Shown one piece after another: positions 55,201-61,151 of a stretch of DNA of 64,000 nt. The stretch is taken from assembly GCF_024347475.1 (NCBI RefSeq), contig NZ_AP025489.1:1-64000 (forward strand), read 5' to 3'. Under the pieces are notes generated by a model that searched no databases, was not told where the DNA came from, and saw only the letters and a program-made list of their open reading frames with translations. This DNA is from Vibrio fortis. GTDB lineage: Bacteria; Pseudomonadota; Gammaproteobacteria; Enterobacterales; Vibrionaceae. The position numbers and the translations under genes were made by a program. Numbering within the stretch: position 1 is the stretch's first letter; each line of letters starts with the position of its first letter.

Positions 55201-58095
55201 AGCGACAGATGCGCTGCTGACGGTCGCGGCATCGTTAGTGCCGTTAATGGTCACTTTAATCGTCGATGGTGTGCCATCAACAGACGTCACCGTGAATGTC
55301 TCTTCGACCTTATCGCCGACATTGAGTTGGTTGAAGGCGCTGTTGGCGGTAAATACCCAATGGCCATTAGCATCGATGGTTAAGTCACCATGAGTTCCCG
55401 TGATCGAATCTGGCGTAAAGGCGTTGTCTGCGTTATCGACATCGGTGCTAGTGAGGGTGCCTGAAGTGGTGACTGCTGAGTCAGTTTCATCAATAGCCAC
55501 AGTTGCACTGCTGACGGTTGCGACATCATTAGTGCCGTTAATGGTCACCTTGATCGTGGACGGTGTGCCATCAACAGACATCACCGTGAATGTCTCTTCG
55601 ACCTTATCGCCGACATTGAGTTGGTTGAAGGCGCTGTTGGCAGTAAAGACCCAACGCCCATTGGCATCAATGGTTAGGTTGCCGTGTGTACCTGTGATCG
55701 AATCTGGCGTAAAGGTGTTATCTGGGTTATCGACATCGGTACTGGTTAGGGTGCCTGATGTTGTCACAGCTTTGTCTGTTTCATCAACAGCCACAGATGC
55801 ACTGCTGACGGTTGCGGCATCGTTAGTGCCGTTAATGGTCACCTTGATCGTGGATGGTGTGCCATCAATAGACGTTACTGTGAATGTCTCTTTGACTTTA
55901 TCGCCGACATTGAGTTGGTTGAAGGCGCTGTTGGCGGTAAATACCCAATGCCCATTGGCGTCAATGGTTAGGTCACCGTGTGCGCCAGTGATTGAATCCG
56001 GCGTAAAGGCGTTGTCTGCGTTATCGACATCGGTACTGGTTAGGGTGCCAGACGTTGTCACAGCTTTGTTTGTTTCATCAATAGCCACAGCTGCACTGCT
56101 GACGGTGGCTGCATCGTTAGTGCCGTTAATCGTTACCTTGATCGTAGATGGAGTGCCATCGACAGACGTTACTGTGAATGTCTCTTCGACCTTATCGCCA
56201 ACATTGAGTTGGTTGAAGGCGCTGTTGGCGGTGAAGACCCAATGCCCGTTTGCATCGATGATTAGGTCGCCATGAGTTCCAGTGATTGAATCTGGCGTAA
56301 AGGCGTTATCCGGATTATCTACATCGGTGCTGGTTAGGGTGCCCGAAGTTGTGATTGCTTTATCCGTTTCATCAACAGCAACAGTTGCACTGCTTACCGT
56401 CGCGGCATCGTTAGTGCCGTTGATAGTGACTTTTATGGTGGATGGTGTGCCATCAACAGACGTCACCGTGAATGTCTCTTCGACTTTGTCGCCGACATTG
56501 AGTTGGTTGAAGGCGCTGTTGGCAGTAAACACCCAATGACCATTGGCATCAATGGTTAGGTTGCCGTGAGTTCCAGTGATTGAATCTGGCGTAAAGGCGT
56601 TATCCGGATTATCTACATCGGTGCTGGTTAGGGTGCCCGAAGTTGTGATTGCTTTATCCGTTTCATCAACAGATATAGTTGCACTACTGACGGTTGCTGC
56701 ATCGTTAGTGCCGTTGATAGTGACTTTTATGGTGGATGGTGTGCCATCAACAGACGTCACCGTGAATGTCTCTTCGACTTTGTCGCCGACATTGAGTTGG
56801 TTGAAGGCGCTGTTGGCAGTAAACACCCAATGACCATTGGCATCAATGGTTAGGTTGCCGTGAGTTCCAGTTATTGAGTCTGGCGCAAAGGTGTTGTCAG
56901 GATTATCGACATCGGTACTGGTTAGGGTGCCAGACGTTGTCACAGCTTTGTTTGTTTCATCAACAGCGACACTGGCACTGCTTACCGTCGCGGCATCGTT
57001 AGTGCCGTTAATGGTCACTTTTATGGTGGATGGTGTGCCATCTACAGACGTTACCGTGAATATATCTTCGACCTTATCGCCAACATTGAGTTGGTTGAAT
57101 GCGTTGTTGGCGGTAAATACCCAATGACCATTGGCATCTATGGTTAGGTCACCGTGAGTTCCATTGATTGAATCTGGTGTAAAGGTGTTATCTGGGTTGT
57201 CGACATCGGTACTGGTCAAGGTTCCGGAGGTTGTTATTGCTTTATCAGTCTCGTTAACGGAGACAGTTGCACTACTGACGGTCGCGGCATCATTGGTACC
57301 GTTGATAGTTACCTTAATCGTCGATGGTGTGCCATCAACAGACGTTACTGTAAATGTCTCTTCGACCTTATCGCCGACATTGAGTTGGTTGAATGCATTG
57401 TTGGCGGTAAATACCCAATGCCCATTGGCATTAATGGTTAGGTCGCCGTGAGTTCCTTTGATCGACTCTGGCGTGAAGGTGTTATCTGGGTTATCGACAT
57501 CAACACTGCTAAGAGTGCCTGATGTTGTCACCGCAGAATCTGTTTCATCAACAGACACAGTAGCACTGCTAACTTTTGCCGGTGCATTATTTGTAGTTGT
57601 TGGGTTGAAGGGGATATGGGGTGTTTGGGTTGCCTGATTACTAGGAGTAATAGTTACTGGAGATTGGTTTGTAGAGTGCCCAAAATTGTGACCCATTGAG
57701 TGGCTATGTGTTGACATGTGGTGAGAAGAAGTAAGAGGGGTGTTGTCTTTACTCGAATCTCTTTGTGTATGCTCCTCTCGAGATAATGTAGAAAGGTTAT
57801 CGGGATTCGACAGGGCTTCTACTTTTTTATGCGAATGATCTATATCCGTTGGTTCGCTTGAATCGTCATTGGTATGAGGAACTAAATCTTGTATCGCGCT
57901 CGCTTGTGTGTCTGATGGCTTAAAAAGCAAAGAAGGGAGAATTAGCATTGGGTTGTTAGGTAAAAGTGTTCTAACCCTAGATATAGAGAACAGCTTTATA
58001 TTTTTTTTCTTACTCTTACTTGGTTTGTGATCTGTTTTAAACTTAGTTGACTGCTTGTCATCAAGAGCCTTTTTATTAATCATTTTCTTTTCCAT
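42853..58095 (-). CDS. Giant VCBS-repeat adhesin (5080 residues), likely type I secretion substrate
   Basis: A 5080-residue surface or secreted adhesin. Residues 1-174 are a Lys-rich then His/Ser-rich head with a hydrophobic stretch (TLLPNNPMLILPSLLF). Residues 175-2131 are 20 near-identical 99-residue VCBS repeats; each carries SGTLTSTDVDNPDN, DANGHWVFTANSAFNQLNVG and TVTSVDGTPSTIKVTINGTN. Residues 2132-4500 hold divergent VCBS and cadherin-like repeats, then an Ig-like domain and a proline run. The last 130 residues are acidic and His-rich. I see no Sec signal, RTX nonapeptides or LapG-type di-alanine cleavage module. The gene converges on the ABC-HlyD operon, as for known adhesin/T1SS pairs. 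Function is biofilm or host attachment by inference. The tail His cluster may bind metal. Confidence 0.88.
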   Translation of the reverse strand: MEKKMINKKALDDKQSTKFKTDHKPSKSKKKNIKLFSISRVRTLLPNNPMLILPSLLFKPSDTQASAIQDLVPHTNDDSSEPTDIDHSHKKVEALSNPDNLSTLSREEHTQRDSSKDNTPLTSSHHMSTHSHSMGHNFGHSTNQSPVTITPSNQATQTPHIPFNPTTTNNAPAKVSSATVSVDETDSAVTTSGTLSSVDVDNPDNTFTPESIKGTHGDLTINANGHWVFTANNAFNQLNVGDKVEETFTVTSVDGTPSTIKVTINGTNDAATVSSATVSVNETDKAITTSGTLTSTDVDNPDNTFTPDSINGTHGDLTIDANGHWVFTANNAFNQLNVGDKVEDIFTVTSVDGTPSTIKVTINGTNDAATVSSASVAVDETNKAVTTSGTLTSTDVDNPDNTFAPDSITGTHGNLTIDANGHWVFTANSAFNQLNVGDKVEETFTVTSVDGTPSTIKVTINGTNDAATVSSATISVDETDKAITTSGTLTSTDVDNPDNAFTPDSITGTHGNLTIDANGHWVFTANSAFNQLNVGDKVEETFTVTSVDGTPSTIKVTINGTNDAATVSSATVAVDETDKAITTSGTLTSTDVDNPDNAFTPDSITGTHGDLIIDANGHWVFTANSAFNQLNVGDKVEETFTVTSVDGTPSTIKVTINGTNDAATVSSAAVAIDETNKAVTTSGTLTSTDVDNADNAFTPDSITGAHGDLTIDANGHWVFTANSAFNQLNVGDKVKETFTVTSIDGTPSTIKVTINGTNDAATVSSASVAVDETDKAVTTSGTLTSTDVDNPDNTFTPDSITGTHGNLTIDANGRWVFTANSAFNQLNVGDKVEETFTVMSVDGTPSTIKVTINGTNDVATVSSATVAIDETDSAVTTSGTLTSTDVDNADNAFTPDSITGTHGDLTIDANGHWVFTANSAFNQLNVGDKVEETFTVTSVDGTPSTIKVTINGTNDAATVSSASVAVDETNKAVTTSGTLTSTDIDNPDNAFTPDSITGTHGDLTINANGHWVFTANSAFNQLNVGDKVEETFTVTSVDGTPSTIKVTINGTNDAATVSSATVAVNETDKAVTTTGTLTSTDVDNPDNAFTPDSITGTHGDLTINANGHWVFTANSAFNQLNVGDKVEETFTVTSVDGTPSTIKVTINGTNDAATVSSASVAVDETNKAVTTSGTLTSTDVDNPDNTFAPDSITGTHGNLTIDANGHWVFTANSAFNQLNVGDKVGETFTVTSVDGTPSTIKVTINGTNDAATVSSATVAVNETDRAITTSGTLTSTDVDNPDNTFTPDSITGTHGDLTIDANGHWVFTANSAFNQLNVGDKVEETFTVSSVDGTPSTIKVIINGTNDAATVSSASVAVDETDKAITTAGTLTSTDVDNPDNTFTPDSINGTHGDLTIDANGHWVFTANNAFNQLNVGDKVEETFTVTSVDGTPSTIKVTINGTNDAATVSSATISVDETDSAVTTSGTLTSTDVDNPDNAFTPDSITGTHGDLTIDANGHWVFTANSAFNQLNVGDKVEETFTVTSVDGTPSSIKVTISGTNDAATVSSATVAVDETDTAITTSGTLTSTDVDNPDNTFTPDSITGTHGDLTIDANGHWVFTANSAFNQLNVGDKIEETFTVSSVDGTPSTIKVIINGTNDAATVSSATVAVDETDKAVTTSGTLTSTDVDNPNNAFTPDSIKGANGDLTIDAHGHWVFTANSAFNQLNVGDKVEETFTVSSVDGTPSTIKVTINGTNDAATVSSATVSVNETDKAITTSGVLTSTDVDNPDNNFTPDSITGAHGNLTIDANGHWVFTANSAFNQLNVGDKVEETFTVTSVDGTPSTIKVTINGTNDAATVSSATVSVDETDKAITTSGTLNSTDVDNPDNAFTPGLIIGAHGNLTIDANGHWVFTANSSFNQLNVGDKVEETFTVSSVDGTPSTINVTINGTNDAATVSSATVSVDETDSTITTSGTLTSVDIDNPDNAFTPDSITGTHGDLTIDANGHWVFTANSAFNQLNVGDKVEETFIVTSVDGTPSTIKVTINGTNDAATVSSATVSVNETDKAITTSGVLTSTDVDNPDNNFTPDSITGAHGNLTIDANGHWVFTANSAFNQLNVGDKVEETFTVTSVDGTPSTIKVTINGTNDRPTISGTSSGAVIEQGLNTAGTPDATGDLVATDLDKSDTITWAITQPQGQWGTLSIDQHGHWHYQLDNSTGGAADKLAAGEHQSESFWITATDSAGATVPHKIVIDVQGSNDKPIVSAWTQLPAGKEDQPVTIKASDLITHASDVDRSDVLHVANLQATHGNLTDNKDGTYTFTPDKDFNGEIRLTYDVVDGHGGSVSTQAKFDLTATPDNALISYAATDNHKGGVTEDSYYIDTHDNLHFNGKLDIVDPDKGEAQFDINLGPQTYQGIGYDTKLGGHILIMQDGRYTYTIRDHQPLVQNLKQGETITDECVVKSQDGTPFTIKVNIHGTNDAPTLTAQHHSVNEDDSLLSGQMVGQDVDHGASLTYSIGNSVDGLTFNADGSYSFEPSHASYQSLAQGQTQTLTIPVTVTDEHGASATQNLEIVITGTNDAAKVAGVDYGDVHENQAGQNMSPDYAQPGTSKISHDALTTSGQLSIVDPDTNEAIFDTKGGVYSYHGQYGHLLLRGDGHWEYAVAAGQTDWQQKGASTTVGSTIDKLGAGETLTDTITIQTKDGTTHDIVVTIHGDNDAPYVSGEVQLNSGKEDLPQTLTQADLLANSIDVDHNDIGKLSIANLHADHGSIIEHTNGTYTFTPDKNYNGQVHFTYDVKDAHGGVTHTGATTSLAAVNDSPVATPVIDSVTEDTDSHHAVDLLGSATDVDGDPLTISQIQVTFEGHTGPLPIGVSIAPDGHSLIIDSHSSAFQHLSAGQTSDISVHYMVEDNHGGQTPATATITVIGTDDKAQLQSSTIDITESQALHTYNHLADIKGQFHLVDPDTGDHTQFVGNFHYGAQNYGELYVWPDGTYTYSLDWARNHHASDRIAALKQGETLTDQYQVQTTDGQTKIITVTIHGEDNNARIDIQMPHLLPASQHVYEEHFVNASSTHLYAGGRLKVVDPDHDDAYLQPETINTAHNGQFKINADGGWSYKIDNSLDEVQHLGAGESYTETHTVHSKDGTASQLLTVTVHGTNDAPIVSAEVKLAPGIEDHDIRLTTTELLQHTTDIDHNDVGHLSVANLVADHGVIIDNKDGTFTFQPTKDYNGQVHFSYDVTDAHGGVTHTGASTTLTATPDGAIISEVTTDHVTEDGAHNRHNAGVTTELANGRLQVIDPDSGEDKFQYSQFGETAVHDPFGGMLRIDSAGNWGYSVDNAALQHLAQGQVETVTYRVHSFDGTAYDLNIDVVGTNDAPTVTKVMLSNGTEDTHYQMQASQFGFTDVDTGDTLHSIAITDLPPAAQGKFVLDGHDVTTGQSISASDIAKLQFVPAPDFNGDVQFKFTVNDGHVDSQEATNTLHIDAVSDVAQFTGSDTGDVHEGHTYTAPDGSMSGGYVDDRSPDHMHGNVGKIWNDEIHTDGHLNIVDPDSGESHAQTGIYQGTHGHVILQSNGDWSYYASIGQNATGRKIDHLGQGESITDTVTVRSADGTTHDIHITIHGDNDRPYCSSEVQLNSGKEDLAQTITTTELLANTVDVDANDAGKLTIANLHADHGTIVDNQDGTYTFTPNKNYNGQVHFTYDVKDAHGGVTHTGASITLLPSNDAATLQSTLASNFVTEEHLKSGTSTNELWSDWKNLDIQDIDSPSEAKVTQIEVNGVKHTVPANFAMNLAGVHGTFNFTHSTDGHDKWSYSADNSHTEVQSLSHGESLTDTITLITADGTQIPLTAKILGTDDHVIIDTPDALTAALGTAVEDKVTSISGTLLAHDSDSKDSVTFTAGNSVGSYGTLHVDSDGQWHYDLDHSKANVLQQGETKAEGFDITATSTDGSTTTKHVEVLVQGSSDTATISVMSNPDVHEDSSSTPVEMISGKLSALDPDHDQSAFSTDVGKRHDPFNSGVHGGLHISKDGSWTYTVNNSQIQQLAAGQEEHVQYNVHTVGGDYHIIDIKIVGTNDIPTVSATTLAHGTEDTHYQMQASQFGFNDVDTGDTLHSIAITDLPPAAQGKFVLDGHDVTTGQSISASDIAKLQFVPALDFNGDVQFKFTVNDGHANSAEATNTLHIDAVSDAATITGIDSGSVTEDAHLQTSGSLTVTDPDSGEAHFTATSGSTQLGTYTIDASGHWTYSLNPRIQSLHQGETTPDVFTVHSADGTAHVIKVTITGTQDVPVITGQSTGTVYEDAQTTVSGTLNADDKDYGQSGFWAQSHIASAHNFGDLSIDQNGYWTFHLDSTNPAVNALGEHDTLQETVTVNTIDGTSKVIQITIHGTNDAPILGVSQTSSTTGTLTETDVDVSDTHTFSVVHATGQFGSLSVDPDSGAYVYTTNGSVAGMSYNTATHTYHGSDVFEVKVSDGHTEDSKFITFDANGHVSVVPGQSPTISTSVPSNPLVTTTQPSLPTGTNTPPNNAVTVDLAASSDSGTSDTDNLTQDSTPTITGHTDVPFSKVTIYDGSTPVGHAVSDASGQYSVSTSSLSDGDHNLSAKALAPSSVLPVTSSLLSVHIDTQVHIGIHTDTITTDNVINAQESNGSIDITGSVSGDFHAGDIVTLNVNGVKHTGAVDTKGHYSIAIPGSELTADADQKIEASITVTDTAGNSAQATTDVVYHVDTLVNLPTITFENPGPDGLYSKAEIAQGHPNTVTATITPPSDAKIGEHLVVNGQDHVLDAHILQHGLQIEVLPGEHVQATMTDEHGNTAGSQGVAASAIPEPIIVRPPSGSHHVSGTLGVPPLLPSLTPVPTTQSGWRIHLANGQYVTSHHGQYGTLTIDPQTGDLHYQEQAQVHTGPHGSASGIGQHEDRFEIALQGTNQDEVVAHVNIQILSHGPGHSGKLTVGTEVVDMTITPIVHASHPAPPPPPPVQHDEPEIASHEDFTFTVSEDTSLDLSQHAHQEPDQKTDHHGAAAYLDALGIQPNASPSTTHDQPADMDIVLAQVDQQHAANYDQTHLDMSDALEHHDAANNHNQDDEHHHHNDVDGLPDIDPNN
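45600..48000 (-). repeat. Duplicated ~280-base cadherin-like block inside the adhesin gene
   Basis: Two blocks, about 45597-45890 and 47694-47990, are nearly identical in DNA. Each encodes the segment THYQMQASQFGF, then DTGDTLHSIAITDLPPAAQG and FTVNDGH, ending in ATNTLHIDAVSD. They indicate segmental duplication within the gene. A third set of blocks (near 47000, 48400 and 49750) shares HADHG and NGQVHFTYDVKDAHGGVTH motifs. Confidence 0.7.
51703..57573 (-). repeat. Array of 20 tandem 297-base VCBS repeats
   Basis: Twenty tandem units of 297 bases (99 codons) span about 5.87 kb with no interruption. I count 20 occurrences of the GDKVEETF/GDKIEETF core in the translation. The units differ at a few positions (for example DETDKAIT / DETNKAVT / NETDKAIT; PDSITGTHG / PDSINGTHG / PESIKGTHG; TVTSVDG / TVSSVDG). 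Some units are near-identical in DNA, as in 56282-56560 against 56576-56850, pointing to recent homogenisation by recombination. Confidence 0.92.
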
Positions 58096-58355
58096 AAACC
58101 TAACCTAACCATCCACATATCTTTTTGATTAAAGTACAGGAATCGTGATTTTTCTACTTTAAGCTAGCTTTTTGAAAGGTATTTAGAACTTCACCAAATT
58201 TTGCTGAAAATGCCAAAGATAAATATTCAAAAAAGGGAGGGTTCTACGTTTCTCATGCAGACTTTAGCGTGCAATGTTATAGCGATTAGCAGTTGATATA
58301 TTCTCTGAATTTAGTCTTTTTTGGGTTGGTTTTTCGTCTGCGGGTACATTCGAAA
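58096..58355 (-). promoter_or_regulatory. Adhesin leader and promoter region
   Basis: 260 bases between the adhesin ATG and the decayed hydrolase. Directly before the ATG on the minus strand is GGTTAGGTTAGGTTT, a poor ribosome-binding site; GGAAAAG before an in-frame ATG five codons later may be the real start. I could not identify a cyclic-di-GMP riboswitch motif. The promoter is probably in this AT-rich stretch. Confidence 0.4.
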
Positions 58356-58980
58356 TTAGTAATGATTAATATCGATAGCATCTTTAGATTTGAATTCACC
58401 ATTTATCAGACAGTAAACGACTTGGTGAATCACACTCGGCTCAGATCCTAGTTGGTGGTGAGAGATATTTACTTCCCAATAAGTATCCATCGTTGATATT
58501 TTTGTTGAATCTACGTTGACGAGAGCATCGTTCGTTTTATCGAAGTACTTATGTGTCCAACGGTAGGTTTTGGTACCAGCAACAACAGCGATAGGATAGT
58601 TCGGCACATTAAGATTTTGCGCCACTCCGGTGTCATCTGTCGTTAGAGATTTAGGAACTTCTCCAAGCCATCTAGCCCAGAACTTTTTACTGTAGTGATC
58701 GGCAACTTCTCTGCCTGATTAGGAGTTCATATCATTACAACTCTGCCTAACCTTCCTTCTCGTTCTAATACATCGTCTGTTTCAAGGTGATGACGGAAGA
58801 GCAATCTGTCTAGTGAGTTCCCACTTGGTGCACCTTTGGCTAAGCCGTGAACAATCACAACCAAATCGGATTTCGTGTTGTTGGAGTACTATATTGATGT
58901 GATGGAGCATGCTGTTATCAAGGCAATAGACCTCATAGACAAACAATGTATTCCAGCTTTCATCGTTGCTCATTCTAAAT
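58356..58980 (-). pseudogene. Decayed alpha/beta hydrolase (lipase-like) gene
   Basis: On the minus strand, fragments of one alpha/beta hydrolase appear in order. First VIVHGLAKGAPSGNSLDRLL, then LGRVVMI, a TGA and TPNQ; after a frame change REVADHYSKKFWARWLGEVP; then 58356-58625 gives NVPNYPIAVVAGTKTYRW, DALVNVDSTKISTMDTYW and HHQLGSEPSVIHQVVYCL. The last piece is the typical C-terminal third of a PGAP1/EstA-type lipase with its catalytic His region. The nucleophile elbow and the N-terminus are missing. At least one stop, one frameshift and one deletion are needed to explain it. Confidence 0.72.
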
Positions 58981-59634
58981 CAAATTAAGGAGTATCGATG
59001 GCTACTTTTGCATGGGTTCAACTAAACACAACACCATATTTTTGTTGGATTTTTATCTTATAGGTGTTGGTCTCATAAATGATATTGTGATTATTTTATA
59101 ATTTAGATCTGTATCACAAAAAGTGGTCAGTCCAACCTTTGGCTAGTTTTAATTTTAGTCCTATTCAATAGTCAACTTGCTGCATTTTAACTGTTGATGT
59201 TGGTCACATTTTCTATTTTATTTACATAAATTTACACGTTGGGGTTATTGTGGCGTGGATTTATCGGTATGAGTAACTGGTTAGATATTCATTTTAGTTA
59301 TTAATGAGATGACTATTTTTTTCGTATGACGACTCGCCATAAGCGGTTACTAGCAGATTTTCAACAGCCTGGGTGACTAAATATTCACTTTTGTGTTTTT
59401 TTATGCAAAGTAAGGGCCGGGAGGAATCGTAAATTTATGTCAACAATACTAAGGTCAACAACCATTTTGATTCATTTGTTTTTGTAATCGATTTCATTAA
59501 CACATAAATGGTGTTAATGCTCTATTATTTATCGAGATAGCCACTGTTTACACGCTTGGTTTCATGCCAGTCCATTGATATTAGTACTTTGGAACGGTAT
59601 GTTCTGCTTTTGTTTTCTTACTTGAGTATGACGT
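58981..59634. other. Non-coding region upstream of the EAL gene
   Basis: 654 AT-rich bases. It holds the perfect dyad at 59495-59519 and two short frames behind good Shine-Dalgarno-like stretches: 58999 (AAGGAG, 22 codons) and 59436 (GGGAGG, 17 codons). I cannot support either as a gene. I saw no riboswitch motif. Confidence 0.5.
59495..59519. promoter_or_regulatory. Perfect 9-base dyad upstream of the EAL gene
   Basis: CATTAACAC-ATAAATG-GTGTTAATG has perfect 9-base arms, 116-140 bases before the EAL start. It is a strong candidate operator. Confidence 0.55.
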
Positions 59635-61065
59635 ATGGATATTGAAACCATCCCACTTTCTCCAATTACAACCGGCGTGACAGCGATTATTCTTGGTGTT
59701 GTCATCATCGCGACTCTCTACAATGCTCGCCAAAGTAAGAAGCATAATTACGCACTGAACCGATTAGAGCGCGAGAAACATAAATTAGAACAAGCTCGGT
59801 TCATATGCGAAGAGAGTAACATTCCTAATATTAATTATATTCAACAAAAAATGGCGAACCTTGAGGCCAAAAAAGGTGAAGTGTACTACACCGCTCATGT
59901 TATCTGCGTAGGGCGTAACGGAGATTTCTATCAATATTTTGATCAACAGACGTCGATGAAGATTAAGCAAAAGCTACATAGTCAATTAAGCGGTGACTTA
60001 AAGCCTAGCTTGATTGGACTCTATGATGATCGATATATCGTGATGATCTTTGTATCTGATGCTCCCCTGAACAACAAGCTTCAGGTCGAACATCAACAGA
60101 AAGTGAGGGCTGCATTGCCGAACCAAATGGTTATTAATGGTAAGAAAATGCCGTTTGACTACTCGGTAACGACGCTACACTTTTCCAGTGCTTATGATAT
60201 CGCTAAACCAGATCGTTTGTTTAGACGCATTAGCTATGGGATCTTACGTGCCATTCAGAACCAGGATGGATTGTACATCCACAGTGAAAAGGATTATCAA
60301 AAGAATTTACGTAAACGCCATATGCTTCAAGACTTACAAAGAGATATTCGTGATGGTGGGGCTAACTTCGAGCTCGCTTATCAACCTATTGTACATAGTA
60401 TGAATCATAACAAAGAGTGTATTCGCGAAGTTTTGCTGGTATGGCGTAAACGTGGACATATTGAGCCAGAAAACTATATGTCGTTGCTCAGTGATACCCC
60501 ACATATTCATTACTCTTTGACTCTTATGATTATTAGGAAAGTCATTGAATTAGCGAAAAAAGATAATGAAGGGCAAGGGGATTTTAGTATCAACATTGCT
60601 ATGTCTGACCTTGCGATGACCTCATTTTATAACGATATTTTCAGCTTAACTAAACGTTGCCCAGAAGTTCGTAAAAAGTTGATTTTTGAGTTGGTTGAAC
60701 ATAGTGAAGCGATTTTGCAGAAGCATGTACTAGACAACCTTCAAAGTTTGAAACGCTTGGGCTGTCGCTTCGCGATAGATGATTTTGGCTCAGGCTATAC
60801 GAACTATGAACTTTTAAATAAAGGGCTTTTTGATGTAGTAAAGCTGGACGGAAGTTTTGCTATGAATATGGGGAAGAACCCTGTCAGCTATGAATTTTTG
60901 AGATTTATGTTTCGCTTGTCTGAGCAAGTTAATTTTACGTTAGTGGTATGCGGCATAGAAGAAAAATTACAGGCTAAATACGTGCCTAAAAAGTCTCATG
61001 TATGTTTGCAAGGTTTACATTTTTCGCATCCCAAAAAGCTGGTTAATACATTAAGAGTTTCATAA
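59635..61065 (+). CDS. EAL-domain cyclic-di-GMP phosphodiesterase, degenerate GGDEF
   Basis: A 476-residue membrane protein. A helix at about residues 12-28 anchors it. A long coiled coil and a GGDEF-like region (about 75-215) follow, but no GGDEF motif remains. The EAL domain (about 230-470) keeps most metal ligands: EVL in place of EAL (REVLLVW), Asn in NIAMSDLAM, Glu in FELVEHSE, both Asp of IDDFGSGY, Lys in VVKLDGS, and Glu in CGIEEK. The loop-6 DFG motif is intact, so it may be active. A dyad lies upstream. With the HD-GYP gene at 34692 it brackets the adhesin and its exporter, which suggests local control of cyclic-di-GMP. Confidence 0.88.
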   Translation: MDIETIPLSPITTGVTAIILGVVIIATLYNARQSKKHNYALNRLEREKHKLEQARFICEESNIPNINYIQQKMANLEAKKGEVYYTAHVICVGRNGDFYQYFDQQTSMKIKQKLHSQLSGDLKPSLIGLYDDRYIVMIFVSDAPLNNKLQVEHQQKVRAALPNQMVINGKKMPFDYSVTTLHFSSAYDIAKPDRLFRRISYGILRAIQNQDGLYIHSEKDYQKNLRKRHMLQDLQRDIRDGGANFELAYQPIVHSMNHNKECIREVLLVWRKRGHIEPENYMSLLSDTPHIHYSLTLMIIRKVIELAKKDNEGQGDFSINIAMSDLAMTSFYNDIFSLTKRCPEVRKKLIFELVEHSEAILQKHVLDNLQSLKRLGCRFAIDDFGSGYTNYELLNKGLFDVVKLDGSFAMNMGKNPVSYEFLRFMFRLSEQVNFTLVVCGIEEKLQAKYVPKKSHVCLQGLHFSHPKKLVNTLRVS

Positions 61066-61089
61066 AACTATTATAATTTTTGAGTACTT

Positions 61090-61120
61090 GAAGCAAGATA
61101 AGGTATTAATATCTCGCTTC
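61090..61120. terminator. Hairpin between convergent genes
   Basis: GAAGCAAGATA and TATCTCGCTTC form an 11-bp stem with one mismatch and a 9-base loop, between the EAL gene and the DUF2391 gene. No T tract follows. Confidence 0.5.
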
Positions 61121-61151
61121 GGACTGTGAGAGTAAGTTGTTTAGACTATAT

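Noticed and set aside
51703..57573. CRISPR array or other short-repeat structure
   Set aside because: The repeats are 297 bases, in frame with a coding sequence, with no short repeat-spacer pattern and no cas genes.
42853..58095. LapA-type N-terminal retention module with LapG cleavage site
   Set aside because: No di-alanine (TAAG/PAAG-like) site or retention fold pattern in the first 175 residues.
58999..59064. 22-codon frame behind AAGGAG
   Set aside because: Too short, and I see no family or conservation evidence.
59436..59486. 17-codon frame behind GGGAGG, and a possible cyclic-di-GMP riboswitch nearby
   Set aside because: Spacing is long (12 bases) and the GEMM consensus segments (GACGCAAAG, GGGUUACCG-like) are not present.
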